This document shows, piece by piece, positions 1 to 9,221 of a stretch of DNA of 64,000 nucleotides. Location of the stretch: positions 186,001-250,000 of the forward strand of contig NZ_RPHB01000008.1 of the NCBI RefSeq assembly GCF_019343195.1, written 5' to 3'. The stretch comes from Arthrospiribacter ruber. GTDB taxonomy: Bacteria > Bacteroidota > Bacteroidia > Cytophagales > Cyclobacteriaceae. The translations under genes and the position numbers were made by a program. Below the pieces are notes generated by a model that worked only from the letters and a program-made list of their open reading frames with translations, was not told where the DNA came from and did not search any database. Position 1 is the stretch's first letter; each line of letters begins with the position of its first letter.

Positions 1-39
1 AGATGTCCCATTCTTTGAATAAATACACTTAACAAGACC

Positions 40-70
40 TTTTTTGCCGTAAGATTTTACGGCAGAAAAG
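40..70. promoter_or_regulatory. Stable hairpin upstream of the RraA-family gene
   Basis: Arms TGCCGTAA (45-52) and TTACGGCA (57-64) pair around a GATT loop, and the flanking CTTTT/AAAAG bases extend the stem. No T-run follows on either strand, so it is not a clean intrinsic terminator. It lies 36 nt before the first gene and could be a 5' leader hairpin, or the end of a transcript entering from outside the window. Confidence 0.4.
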
Positions 71-105
71 TAAAATAAACCCTTTATCAACCAAAAAATC
101 AGAAT

Positions 106-1044
106 ATGCAAAAGTCCCTTTGCAAATCCCTAATTATAGGGCTTGCCTTTATGATCAGCGGGCAAATAACCGCCCAACAAATCTCCCCGACCGTTGAACA
201 AGTGAAATCCCTTTCACCCGAATGGACAGGAGAAAGATTTCCTGACGGAAGACCAAAAGTCCCTGACGCTCTCTTGAAACGTTTATCAGAAGTATCTATG
301 GAGGAAGCCTGGGGATACCTGAGAAACAAAGGCTATCAAAATCAATTTGAAAACGACTGGATTATCATCGATGACGAAAGTGTGATGACAGGAAGAGCTG
401 TAACCGCCCAGTACATGCCACTTCGGGCGGATTTTGACAATCTTGTCAAAAAAATAGGTAAAGAAGAAGGCCGTGTTCAATCAGGAGGAACCAATTCCTG
501 GCCAATAGACATACTTCAGGAGGGTGACATTTATGTGGCAGACAGTTACGGGAAAATAGTGGATGGTACCTTGATAGGTGACAATTTGGGCAATGCCATA
601 TATGCCAAGTCCAAAAGAGGGGTCATCTTCTATGGTTCGGTTAGAGACATGGCAGGATTGACCGCCATAGAAGGCTTCAATGGATGGATCAAAGGCCATG
701 ATCCTTCTTATATACAGCAGATGATGCTTTCTACCATCAACTACCCCATCAGGATAGGCCGGGCAACAGTGCTTCCAGGTGATGCTGTCCTGGCCAATAA
801 ATATGGGGTTATTTTCATCCCAGCACACCTGCTGGCTGACCTGGTCATCAACGCCGAATTTATCATGCTAAGAGATGAATTTGGTATTCAGAGGTTAAAA
901 GAGGGGAAATATGCTGCTGGAGAAATCGATAGCCGCTGGAATGAAACAATAGTGAATGATTTTTTGGAATGGCTCCGGACCAAGGAGGATTTGCCTATGA
1001 GCAGGTCAGAACTGGATGAATTTTTAAAAGAAAGAAACTGGTAA
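106..1044 (+). CDS. Exported RraA-family protein (aldolase/decarboxylase-like fold)
   Basis: A 312-residue protein with an N-terminal signal peptide (hydrophobic run at about residues 8-20, ending near GQITAQQ) and an RraA/dimethylmenaquinone-methyltransferase-like domain over roughly residues 45-265. The family signature is the segment GVIFYGSVRDMAG, which holds the Arg and Asp that in 4-hydroxy-4-methyl-2-oxoglutarate aldolases bind substrate and metal. Members of this fold either cleave or decarboxylate keto acids or, as RraA, inhibit RNase E; RNase E inhibition is unlikely for an exported protein. The domain is longer than canonical RraA (about 160 residues), with an extra C-terminal helix. 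It is first in an apparent operon with a dehydratase-like enzyme and a BASS symporter (gap 40 nt), which suggests a role in sugar-acid or keto-acid breakdown. The exact substrate is unknown. Confidence 0.8.
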   Translation: MQKSLCKSLIIGLAFMISGQITAQQISPTVEQVKSLSPEWTGERFPDGRPKVPDALLKRLSEVSMEEAWGYLRNKGYQNQFENDWIIIDDESVMTGRAVTAQYMPLRADFDNLVKKIGKEEGRVQSGGTNSWPIDILQEGDIYVADSYGKIVDGTLIGDNLGNAIYAKSKRGVIFYGSVRDMAGLTAIEGFNGWIKGHDPSYIQQMMLSTINYPIRIGRATVLPGDAVLANKYGVIFIPAHLLADLVINAEFIMLRDEFGIQRLKEGKYAAGEIDSRWNETIVNDFLEWLRTKEDLPMSRSELDEFLKERNW

Positions 1045-1084
1045 TTCCCATACAGTCAAAAACAATTACAAAAACCCAAGATCC

Positions 1085-2569
1085 ATGAAAAACAACTTAG
1101 AAAAAATCATTGAAGACAATAAGATCAGAGAAAACAAATATACCTTGGAAAGAAAGGCAGAAATAGAAAACCCAGGTACTTTGGCCAAACGCAGAGACTT
1201 TCTCAAAAAAACAGCACTGGGAGGAATGAGCCTATCAGCTTTGATGGGGCTTTCCCTTGGAGATACGCTGGCGGAAACCTCACGTGATGTCAATAGGTTT
1301 TCCAACCCAACAGACCTCAAGATCACAGACATGAGGTATTGTGTCACTTCAGTATTGGGAAGGACGGCCATCATCCGTATCGATACCAATCAGGGTATTT
1401 ATGGGCTGGGAGAGGTAAGAGACGGCGCTGACCCCAGGTATGCCCTCATGCTCAAAAGCAGGATTTTGGGCGAGAATCCTTGCAATGTGGAGAAAATATT
1501 CAAGATCGTAAAGCAGTTTGGTGGCCCTGCAAGACAAGCGGGAGGTGTATGCGCGGTGGAGATGGCCATGTGGGACCTTTGTGGTAAAGCTTATAACGTT
1601 CCGGCCTGGCAGCTGCTGGGAGGAAGGTATAGGGATACTGTACGCCTGTATGCGGACACCCCGGAAGGGAAGGATACTAAAGACCAACAGGAAAAAATAA
1701 AATACCGCACAGAGACACAAGGCTATACTTGGCTTAAAATGGACGTTTCTATCAATGAGATCCGAAATATACCCGGATGTCTGGTGAATCCCGAAATCTT
1801 AAAATCAGGGGCCAGCCAATGGCAGGGTGGCTACATGTCCTATGCAAACACCATGCATCCGTTTACAGGTATACAGATCACAGAAAAAGGTCTGGATGAG
1901 CTTGCAAAAATTGTAGAAAATGTAAGGGCGATGGTAGGCCCTGAAATCCCCATTTCAACTGACCACTATGGACATATAGATCTTAATAACTGCATTAGGC
2001 TGGGCAGAGCTTTGGATAAATACCGCCTTGCCTGGCTGGAGGACATGGTTCCATGGCAACTATGGCAACAGCATAAAACCATCACAGAAGCACTCGAAAC
2101 ACCAACTACCACCGGTGAGGACATTTACTTGCTGGAAAATTTCAAAGACCTGATCGACAACCATGCCGTAGACATCGTGCATCCCGATCTGGCGTCTTCA
2201 GGTGGACTTTTGGAAACCAAGAAAATCGGGGATTATGCCGAAGAAAAAGGAATTGCCATGGCCATGCACCAAGCAGGCACTCCGGTATCCTTTATGGCAA
2301 ATGTCCACTGTGCTGCCGCCACACAAAATTTCCTTGCTTTGGAGCACCATTCTGTTGACCTACCTTGGTGGGAAGATATGGTAAAAACTGTTGGAGGATT
2401 CAAAATGATAGAAAAGGGATACGCCAATGTACCGCTTACAGCTCCTGGCTTAGGCATTGAGCTCAATGACGAAGTAGTCAAGCAGCATCTCAACAAATCA
2501 GATCAAAGCTACTTTGAGCCGACTCCAGAATGGGATGAAAAAAGATCTCATGACAGGACCTACTCTTAA
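1085..2569 (+). CDS. Tat-exported enolase-superfamily (mandelate racemase/muconate-lactonizing) protein
   Basis: A 494-residue enolase-superfamily enzyme. Residues about 37-60 form a Tat-type signal (KRRDFLKKTALGG followed by a hydrophobic stretch), so it is probably exported folded. The N-terminal MR/MLE capping domain covers about residues 75-190. The barrel follows, with WLKMDV as a likely general-base strand. Acidic metal-ligand segments are STDHYGH, WLEDMVPW and TGEDIY, and AMHQAG supplies the distal His. These features fit acid-sugar dehydratases (mannonate/galactonate/rhamnonate type) better than muconate cycloisomerases, but specificity cannot be read from the sequence. The family is normally cytoplasmic, so export is notable; the upstream RraA-family gene is also exported. 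A long charged N-terminus (residues 1-36) precedes the Tat motif; a later start is possible. Confidence 0.85.
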   Translation: MKNNLEKIIEDNKIRENKYTLERKAEIENPGTLAKRRDFLKKTALGGMSLSALMGLSLGDTLAETSRDVNRFSNPTDLKITDMRYCVTSVLGRTAIIRIDTNQGIYGLGEVRDGADPRYALMLKSRILGENPCNVEKIFKIVKQFGGPARQAGGVCAVEMAMWDLCGKAYNVPAWQLLGGRYRDTVRLYADTPEGKDTKDQQEKIKYRTETQGYTWLKMDVSINEIRNIPGCLVNPEILKSGASQWQGGYMSYANTMHPFTGIQITEKGLDELAKIVENVRAMVGPEIPISTDHYGHIDLNNCIRLGRALDKYRLAWLEDMVPWQLWQQHKTITEALETPTTTGEDIYLLENFKDLIDNHAVDIVHPDLASSGGLLETKKIGDYAEEKGIAMAMHQAGTPVSFMANVHCAAATQNFLALEHHSVDLPWWEDMVKTVGGFKMIEKGYANVPLTAPGLGIELNDEVVKQHLNKSDQSYFEPTPEWDEKRSHDRTYS

Positions 2570-2600
2570 AAACCAATACAATTAAACCATCCCAAACTCA

Positions 2601-3773
2601 TTGACTTGGGGTGGTTATTTTAATTTTAAAAACATTTCCCAACAAAACCAGAAAAGATTGAAAAGTAATTTTTATTTATGGACAGGGATTTCAGCAGCCC
2701 TTTTCGTTTTGCTCGCAATATTGACATGGATCCTAATAGATTTTCCTACTTCCGGTTATTTCTGGATTTTGGCACTTATTGCAATGAGTATAGCCATCCG
2801 GAAAAATAAGGAGCTCCAAGGATATACTTATACTGTTCTAATATTTGCTTCTGTTTTGGCTGCACTTTTTTACCCCAACTATTTTGTAGAGCTCAACGGG
2901 TATCAACTAAGCGGACTTATCGTCCCCCTTTTGCAGATCATAATGTTTGGCATGGGCACCTCTATGAGTCTGAATGATTTCAAAGGGGTATTCCAAATGC
3001 CTAAAGGGGTGATAATCGGCTTACTCTGCCAGTTCACCATCATGCCGTTTATAGGGTATGGCTTGGCCAAACTGAGCGGGTTCCCTCCAGAAATTGCCGC
3101 AGGACTGATTCTAATAGGTTGCTCCCCTAGCGGAATGGCTTCCAATGTAATGAGCTATCTGGCTAAGGCAAATCTGGCACTTTCTATCACTATTACTTCG
3201 GTAACTACGTTCCTAGCTCCCTTTGTCACGCCAGCTTTGATGGGGCTTTTGGCTGGAGAGTTTGTAGCCGTAGAAGCTTGGAAGATGATGATGGATATCA
3301 TCAAAATTGTCATGATCCCCATAGGATTTGGCCTGTTGTTCAACAGGTTTTTCAAAGGCAAAGCAAAATGGCTGGATGAAGCCATGCCTGTAGTATCCAT
3401 GCTGGGCATCGCGCTGATTTTGATCATTATCATTGCTGCGGGGCGCGACAGTCTGCTTACCATAGGACCATTGCTAATCGCGCTTGTGGTCATACACAAT
3501 CTCAGCGGCTATACTTTGGGGTATTGGGCAGCAAGGCTATTCAGAATGCCTGAGCAAGACTGTAGGACCATTGCACTGGAAGTGGGCATGCAAAACGGTG
3601 GACTTGCTTCAGGTATAGCAAAGGAAATGGGTAAAATCGCCACCGTAGGTCTTGCTCCGGCAGTATTTGGACCATTGATGAACATTACGGGCTCTGTGCT
3701 GGCTTCATTTTGGCATAGGAAACCAGTGGAAACAGACCTGCAAAAGCCAAATAAGGAAACTGTAAAACCATGA
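2601..3773 (+). CDS. Bile acid:sodium symporter (BASS) family transporter
   Basis: About 390 residues with roughly ten hydrophobic segments and the BASS pattern, including a Gly/Ser-rich discontinuous helix (LILIGCSPSGMASNVMSYLA) and the later segment VGMQNGGLASGIAKE. Together these form the sodium- and substrate-binding crossover in the family. BASS proteins import organic anions such as bile acids, pyruvate, pantothenate or keto acids with sodium. Here the neighbours suggest a sugar-acid or keto-acid product of the two exported proteins. The start is uncertain: the longest frame begins at a TTG (2601) with no clear ribosome-binding site, and a second in-frame TTG occurs at 2658, just before the first membrane segment. 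It is the last gene of the operon; the gap to the dehydratase is about 31 nt. Confidence 0.85.
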   Translation: MTWGGYFNFKNISQQNQKRLKSNFYLWTGISAALFVLLAILTWILIDFPTSGYFWILALIAMSIAIRKNKELQGYTYTVLIFASVLAALFYPNYFVELNGYQLSGLIVPLLQIIMFGMGTSMSLNDFKGVFQMPKGVIIGLLCQFTIMPFIGYGLAKLSGFPPEIAAGLILIGCSPSGMASNVMSYLAKANLALSITITSVTTFLAPFVTPALMGLLAGEFVAVEAWKMMMDIIKIVMIPIGFGLLFNRFFKGKAKWLDEAMPVVSMLGIALILIIIIAAGRDSLLTIGPLLIALVVIHNLSGYTLGYWAARLFRMPEQDCRTIALEVGMQNGGLASGIAKEMGKIATVGLAPAVFGPLMNITGSVLASFWHRKPVETDLQKPNKETVKP

Positions 3774-3954
3774 TTTATAAAAATTATAAACCTCTGAAAT
3801 AGAAACATATTGACATTTTTATACTTAAATTACATTGCTCATAACTTTGTAACTTGGGTGGGCTTGGATGAGAAAAAACAGGATGTAAGTGAGTGAAATT
3901 TCTTCTGCTTGAAAGGATCTTACAAAATCTAAGGCATTAATTCGATCAATAGCC

Positions 3955-6153
3955 ATGTTGGATTTAAGTTTGGATTTAAAAACAGCTTTGGGGGACTCCA
4001 AGCAAATGGCCTTGAAGGATATTCCTCAAGAAGCTTCATTTTCGCTCAAAGCCACTTTTTCGCAAAACATTCCAGGCTTCAAGTCCGGCACCTCTTTGTC
4101 CGTAGGTTTCACCATTTTCCATGACAATCAATTAAACCGCCCAAGACAACTTCATTTTGAAGAAAAACAATACTCACAGCTTCTGTACAGCATTAGCGGT
4201 GAAATGGACATAGACCTGATTTTTAATCTTTTTGGATTAAAGCTCGATGGAAAATACAGCCTTCTTTTTGCCAGCCCACATCCCAAAAATTCAATTTTGG
4301 ATGAATGTGTAAATAAAGACCTTTCTTCTTTCCCTGTTTTTTTAAACCAAGAAGATCTGATTAACCTACCCGAACATCAGGTGCTAAGTTTTACCATTGA
4401 TAGAGGGGCTGAATTGACCATGGATTTCTCTTGGTCAAATGTTCTCACGAGATCTATTTCCGGAATATCAGGACTTGGGATTGACCCCAAAACTTTGGTA
4501 TTGGACATTAAGCCCAGCTTGTCTTTAGCCTTCAAGTATGCCATCAGTGACTCCCAGATGTTACTGGCTAAAAAATCGCAGATGGGACACCTTGAACTGG
4601 CACTGACCAGAGCTGATCAAATACAAAAGGTAGCCAACGCAGGTGTTAAGGTATCCCTGAACTTTTCTGACAACAAGCATTTTGAAGAACTTCTCCAAGA
4701 CACAGGGAATAAAGTAATAGAAGCCATTCTAGGCACCAAATTAAGTCAACTCAACAATTTCCTTAAGGATAGTAATCAAAAGAAAGAAAACCTAAAAAAA
4801 CAGGTTTGGTACCCCATATTTGGAAAGCTTGTCGATCTTGACAAATTGGAAATCCCCGACATCAGAAAAGAATTGGAAAAGGTGAAAGACAACATCATCA
4901 CAAAAATTCAGTCTGCCATCCATAAAAACACCGAATTGGCCTTGCGCTATGAATACAGGAAAGTAGAATCCCAGAGTGAGTTGCTTCATTTTCAATTACC
5001 CGCCCCAAAAGTCCCTGATTACCATTCTTCTTTGGTCAATCTTAAGCTTGGGAAAATCCTAGAAGATTTCAAAACGAACAAACTTTCCCAGGACCTCTTT
5101 TTTCATTATTTAAACCAAAACACCCTTACAGTGAAAAGGTCTTTGGGACTGGGCCTTACCCTTTTTGACAAAAACCTTTTCAGTGTCTCTGGGAAAAAAT
5201 CTTTCCACAAAACTGTATCCCAAAATCTTGTTGGACAAAAGTCTATACATTATCAGATAGGATCAGGTTACATGGGGGAGTTGGGAAATTGGTCTTCAGA
5301 ATGGTTTTCAGAAAACACCTGCGCTATGGAAGGATTTTCCATAAGCCCAAGATTCAATGATGCAACCTTTGGACAGTACCTTAGCCAAAGCTCCGGAGGG
5401 AGAATCAGAAACATAGCTGACCTGGAAAACCATCTGGACACTGGAGTTATCTGGGGGAGTATCATGCCGGAAGAGAGAGCTGAATTGGCAAAGACCCATT
5501 TTGAAACCCTTCGAAATAAGGTAATTGAAGTCCAAAACACCATTCTGATTGCGGGAGAAGGTTACTTTTCCTTTTTGTCTCAGTTGGCAACTTTAATCAA
5601 AAGAAATCCGGCCCATTTAAACGGAATATTGGCAGAATCCCTTGCCAGTGCCCTCCCCTATCTTCCAGAAATTGAGTTCAGAAGAGACATTTCTAAAAGG
5701 TCTCAAGCATACAAAATGGCTTTTGTTCACTTGCTCCAACATGCAAGTCCAAGCGATCATGCCATGACAAATGCCATAGCCCAAAATATCCTGGAAATAG
5801 GTCCAATTAACAAGGAGAACCAAGCGCATGCGGATATGGAAAAGAGAAAGTTACCCGGGATGTTTTTAGAAATTCTTTCCCAAAATAGGGATATCAAGCA
5901 AAAATGGACCCGGATAGGAACTTTCTATGAACGGTTTTTTGATGCATTATCCAACAACCTTGAGATTGAGGGTAATTTTGAAAAGCTTGAAAAAGATTTA
6001 CGTGAGATCCCCTCTGCCTCCCTTCACAGCAGGGCATTGGGAGCATTGATGCATTATTTTGCCAAAAACAATCCATCTATAAGCTCCCATACCATAAGAT
6101 CAACAGAAATAATCGTAGCAGGAGAAAAAAACATTGTCCTGAGTGTGATTTGA
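3955..6153 (+). CDS. Large protein of unknown function
   Basis: A 732-residue frame with normal Bacteroidota codon use but no domain I recognise. There is no signal peptide or membrane segment, so it is probably cytoplasmic. The N-terminal half (1-270) alternates predicted beta-type stretches with repeated short phrases such as ALKDIPQEASFSLKATF and LSFTIDRGAELTMDFSW. Residues about 250-320 are Lys/Glu-rich and probably helical. The C-terminal third (about 500-732) is helical. It is separated from the BASS gene by 181 nt and followed by a strong terminator-like hairpin (6398-6427), so it is probably transcribed alone. The open frame over more than 2 kb makes it a real gene; function is unknown. 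Confidence 0.7.
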   Translation: MLDLSLDLKTALGDSKQMALKDIPQEASFSLKATFSQNIPGFKSGTSLSVGFTIFHDNQLNRPRQLHFEEKQYSQLLYSISGEMDIDLIFNLFGLKLDGKYSLLFASPHPKNSILDECVNKDLSSFPVFLNQEDLINLPEHQVLSFTIDRGAELTMDFSWSNVLTRSISGISGLGIDPKTLVLDIKPSLSLAFKYAISDSQMLLAKKSQMGHLELALTRADQIQKVANAGVKVSLNFSDNKHFEELLQDTGNKVIEAILGTKLSQLNNFLKDSNQKKENLKKQVWYPIFGKLVDLDKLEIPDIRKELEKVKDNIITKIQSAIHKNTELALRYEYRKVESQSELLHFQLPAPKVPDYHSSLVNLKLGKILEDFKTNKLSQDLFFHYLNQNTLTVKRSLGLGLTLFDKNLFSVSGKKSFHKTVSQNLVGQKSIHYQIGSGYMGELGNWSSEWFSENTCAMEGFSISPRFNDATFGQYLSQSSGGRIRNIADLENHLDTGVIWGSIMPEERAELAKTHFETLRNKVIEVQNTILIAGEGYFSFLSQLATLIKRNPAHLNGILAESLASALPYLPEIEFRRDISKRSQAYKMAFVHLLQHASPSDHAMTNAIAQNILEIGPINKENQAHADMEKRKLPGMFLEILSQNRDIKQKWTRIGTFYERFFDALSNNLEIEGNFEKLEKDLREIPSASLHSRALGALMHYFAKNNPSISSHTIRSTEIIVAGEKNIVLSVI

Positions 6154-6706
6154 TTGGGAAGAATTGTTAAAAGCTATTTTTAAAATGGAAAACAGATAAA
6201 AACACACATTTTTTAAACTGTAATTACCTGTGTGTAAAATTTTTCAAAATGATCAATTGAGAGCTGTTCACCCTATAATGATTTTGTTGATGAAAAGAGG
6301 ATAGTACTTATGAGTAATCGATAGAGTTTTTAATCTGGGATCTATTCTCCAATGGGGCTTGAGCCAGGATGCAGGGTGGCTCCCTCCTCCTCAAACAAAA
6401 AAGGCTGAGCATGTGCTCAGCCTTTTTGTGCAAAGGAGGAGGGAAATGAACCTTGCCTCTTATTTACTGATATTCAATTATTTACAACCATGTGACTAAC
6501 CTGACTCACCGAATAGCTCACTTTGCAATTTAGGTATAAATTACTGGAAACCAATATTTTACACCATTTTTTAATTTTTGTATTTTTATATGATTTTAAT
6601 GTACTTTTCATACTATTCAACAACTTCTCACAATGGAATTTCAAAGTATAAAAAAAGTCACAATTGGCGTCAATTGTGACTTGATTTTAAAGAGAAATCC
6701 TTTAAA
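6154..6706. other. Intergenic stretch without recognised gene
   Basis: About 550 nt of A+T-rich sequence. No supported frame occurs on either strand. Its only clear structure is the inverted repeat at 6381-6444. Confidence 0.5.
6381..6444. terminator. Long interrupted inverted repeat with bidirectional terminator core
   Basis: The core AAAAAGGCTGAGCA / TGCTCAGCCTTTTT (6398-6411 and 6414-6427) is a perfect 14-bp stem with A-run and T-run on its two sides, so it can terminate transcripts from both strands: the 732-residue gene (+) and the small gene at 6707-6940 (-). On exactly the same symmetry axis, TCCCTCCTCCT (6381-6391) pairs with AGGAGGAGGGA (6434-6444), separated from the core by a symmetric six-base internal loop. 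Confidence 0.75.
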
Positions 6707-6940
6707 TCATTCGAGCTTTTTGTTGATATAAACAGTATGGCTTCTTCCATACTTATCAGCTTTTTTAAGTGAGGCAACTTCTATGACAAGAAATTTACTC
6801 CCTTTGAAATCTGTCAGATCATTTTCCAAAGCTTCTCTCAGGGCTACTTCAGAAATTGTAAGGCGGACAATTTCAAGGCTCTTTACCCTTGATCCTTTAC
6901 CGATGAATTTTTTCTCAAACTTTTTCATTTTTTCATGCAT
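6707..6940 (-). CDS. Small conserved protein, copy A of a duplicated pair
   Basis: A 77-residue basic protein of unknown family. It is about 75% identical to the protein encoded at 9222-9470, sharing KKFEKKFIGKG, VKSLEI.RLTISE, ALENDL and DKYGRSHTVYINKK. The pair differs mostly at third codon positions and by conservative changes (Ile/Val, Asp/Glu), as expected if both were under purifying selection for some time. The predicted fold is a beta strand, a helix (SEVALREALENDL) and beta strands ending in a conserved Lys-rich tail. The likely start is the internal MKKFEKKF (6928), matching the other copy. About 30-45 nt upstream lies a large nested hairpin, also present before copy B. Function unknown. 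Confidence 0.65.
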   Translation of the reverse strand: MHEKMKKFEKKFIGKGSRVKSLEIVRLTISEVALREALENDLTDFKGSKFLVIEVASLKKADKYGRSHTVYINKKLE

Positions 6941-7458
6941 TTAGATGGAACATTTGATGCTGGTCGTTAAGGAAAAATCACAAAACTGGACAAGGGTTTT
7001 TAGTGAAATCCGGGAAGGCTTCCTTTGGAAAGCCCTGATTTCACTAAAAACTATTGCTTGCCCTTGGGCAGTCAGTGATTTTTCCTAGCATTCAGCTTTC
7101 AAATAGACAGCAAATGCATATGTAATGAAAAATGAAGTCGTTAAAGGAAATGAGACTTTTTCCTTGAATACAGTCTTTCGGCTAGATACACATTGTCAAA
7201 TTGATCAGAGATAATCTTCACAAATGGAATTTACAATAGCATTTTTAGCAAATCCTCACATAAGAAACAACCCTTGATGAATCCTTTGATATATTAAACT
7301 CTTTACTCCATCTTGGTATAAAATTACAATGTTGACCTGGTGAAACAGTAAAGGATAATTCTATTCTGATTTTTCCCAATACCGTTATAACTTCATTTTT
7401 CTATCTTTGACCAACTTAAACCTACATACACACAATAATTATTTTAAGTTAAGTTGAT
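6941..7458. other. Intergenic stretch containing hairpin element A
   Basis: About 520 nt without a supported gene. The part at 6970-7086 folds into the nested hairpin described separately; the remainder (7090-7458) is A+T-rich and holds the likely promoter of the AlbA_2-type gene, with no distinct motif I can defend. Confidence 0.45.
6970..7086. ncRNA. Nested hairpin element, copy A (structured RNA or DNA)
   Basis: Inverted repeats are nested from outside to inside. AGGAAAAATCAC (6970-6981) pairs with 7075-7086. ACTG pairs with CAGT. CAAGGG (6991-6996) pairs with CCCTTG (7061-7066). A 14-bp stem, TTTTTAGTGAAATC (6997-7010), pairs with 7037-7050. The apical hairpin is GGCTTCC-TTT-GGAAAGCC (7017-7034). 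A ten-base bulge (7051-7060) breaks the 3' side. The element lies just upstream of the minus-strand small gene and recurs before its paralogue. It could be a 5' leader RNA, a small RNA, or a DNA hairpin recognised by a protein; the sequence does not decide. Confidence 0.55.
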
Positions 7459-9005
7459 ATGGCTTTACCCATCAATGTTTTAGATTTAATCAAAGGAAAA
7501 GCAGTAGAATCTGAACGAATAGAATATAAGAAAGGGTGGAACCCCGGCTCCATCTACAGGTCAATCTGCGCTTTTGCCAATGACTTTGATGACATTGGCG
7601 GAGGGTATATTATTGTGGGAATAGAAGAAGAAAATGGAATACCTCTACTACCAGTTGCAGGCCTTAACGAAGATGAGATTGACGGGATACTTAAGGTGAT
7701 GCTTCAAATGAACAACCTGATCAATCCAGTCTATCATCCGAAAATAAGTGTAGAGGACATCGATGGAAAAAAATCTTGGCAATATGGGTCTTTGCAGGAG
7801 ATAACAGGCCCTATGAAGTTCCTGATGAAATCAAGGCCAAAGAAAAGAAATATAATTACTACATCAGATACGGATCCAGTTCAATTAAGGTCAACAAAAG
7901 CCAACGAGAAGAATTGATCGCTCTGAGTGGAAAGACACCTTTTGATGACCGTGCCAACTCATTGATAAGCTTTGAAGAAATTTCATTGACTTTGATTCGG
8001 GAATATCTAAGAAAGGTAAAAAGTAAGCTTGTGGACGCAATGGATTCCTTGACAAAGGAACAGCTTCTTTCCCAAATGCAGCTCCTGTATGGCCCACCGG
8101 AAAGACGGCATCCCAGAAATGTAGCCTTGATGATGTTCACCGACAATCCAGAGATATATTTCCCTTATTCCCGGGTTGAGATTGTGCATTTTCCGAATGG
8201 TGAAGAAGCTGACGAATTCATAGAAGCCCCCTATATATCCGGACCTGTAGACCAAATGATCAATAAAACATTGGAATACCTAAAAATTAATGTCCTCCGT
8301 CAAAAAACCACAAAAATCAAAAATAGGGCTGAAGCTGTTAAGGTTTGGAATTATCCCTACCAGGCTTTGGAAGAGGTGATAGCCAATGCCCTTTACCACC
8401 GGGATTACCAGACAAGAGAGCCTGTTGAAATCCGCATTTACCAAAATAGGATAAGAGTGATCAATTATGGAGGACCAGACAGAAGTATAAAGTTAAGTGA
8501 ATTCAATAAAGGTGCTGTCCTACCGAGAAGATATAGAAATAGAAGACTGGGGGATTTCCTCAAAGAGCTTGACCTCACAGAAGGAAAGGCCACAGGAATT
8601 CCAACCATTATCAAAGCCATGGAAAATAATGGGTCACCACCAGCAAAATTTGATACAGATGAAGACAGGTCCTTTTTCCATGTCGTACTTCCAGTGAATG
8701 ATGCCTTTTTGGCCTCAACTAAAGTTCGGAGAAAAATGATTTCCAGTTCGGAGAAAATGGTTGAAACACCTTTTGTCAGTTCGGAGAAAATTATAGAGGA
8801 GTTCGGAGAAAATGCTTACAAGATACTCTTGGCAATCCAAAAAGACATGACAACTTCGGCATCTGACATAGCTCAAAAGATACTTTTATCAAGCCGGGGA
8901 GTAGAAAAAAACATTGCTAAATTAAAAGCAGCAGGCTTTTTGGAAAGAATTGGACCTGATAAAGGTGGTAAATGGAAGTTGTTGATCAAAATTAACTACA
9001 GTTAG
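7459..9005 (+). pseudogene. AlbA_2 / RecG-like ATP-binding protein, split by a frameshift
   Basis: The frame from 7459 encodes an AlbA_2 (schlafen-like, AAA_4) N-terminal domain with ERIEYKKGWN, ICAFANDF and GGGYIIVGIEE. It shifts at the A7 run near 7767-7773: one extra A would give DGKKILAIWVFAGDNRPYEV and continue into the frame that ends at 9005. The downstream part holds the rest of the domain, then a RecG-C/HATPase-like region (EEVIANALYHRDY, KATGIPTIIKAM), a repeat-coded linker rich in SSEK, and a C-terminal winged helix (SASDIAQKILLSSRGVEKNIAKL). Family members are DNA-associated ATP-binding proteins of uncertain role, often in accessory regions. The two halves are otherwise intact, so this could be a recent pseudogene, a sequencing error in a homopolymer, or a gene read by slippage. 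Confidence 0.7.
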
Positions 9006-9051
9006 GATGTCGAGTATTTTCAGTTCGGAGAAAACCAACTGAAGTTCGGAG
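8723..9051. repeat. Six dispersed copies of a 13-mer, AGTTCGGAGAAAA
   Basis: Exact copies start at 8723, 8745, 8778, 8810 and 9022; a sixth with one inserted base starts at 9043. Four lie inside the AlbA_2-type gene, where different frames read SSEK or EFGEN, and two lie after its stop. Spacings among the first four are 22, 33 and 32 bases and between the last two 21, all near multiples of a helical turn. Short degenerate repeats in the linker before the winged helix are common in this protein family. Confidence 0.7.
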
Positions 9052-9221
9052 ATAAAATTGAGCTTTTCATCACCATGCCCCTCATGATTCCCTATGAGCA
9101 GGATTAGTATTCTTGATAAAATCAGATACAGCAACCTTAAAATCCCTCAGGGATATGATCAAAATCAAAAAAAACAATACCGCTTAGAAAGCGGCATTGA
9201 GGAACAGCATGAAAGCAGGAT

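Noticed and set aside
106-1044. Demethylmenaquinone methyltransferase
   Set aside because: That older label of the RraA fold is known to be a misassignment; the exported protein shows no methyltransferase motif.
6970-7086. Retron ncRNA or integron attC site
   Set aside because: No reverse transcriptase or integrase gene is nearby, and the GTTRRRY-type core of attC is absent.
8723-9051. CRISPR-like array from the repeated 13-mer
   Set aside because: Repeats are too short, spacers are mostly coding and irregular in length, and no cas gene is present.
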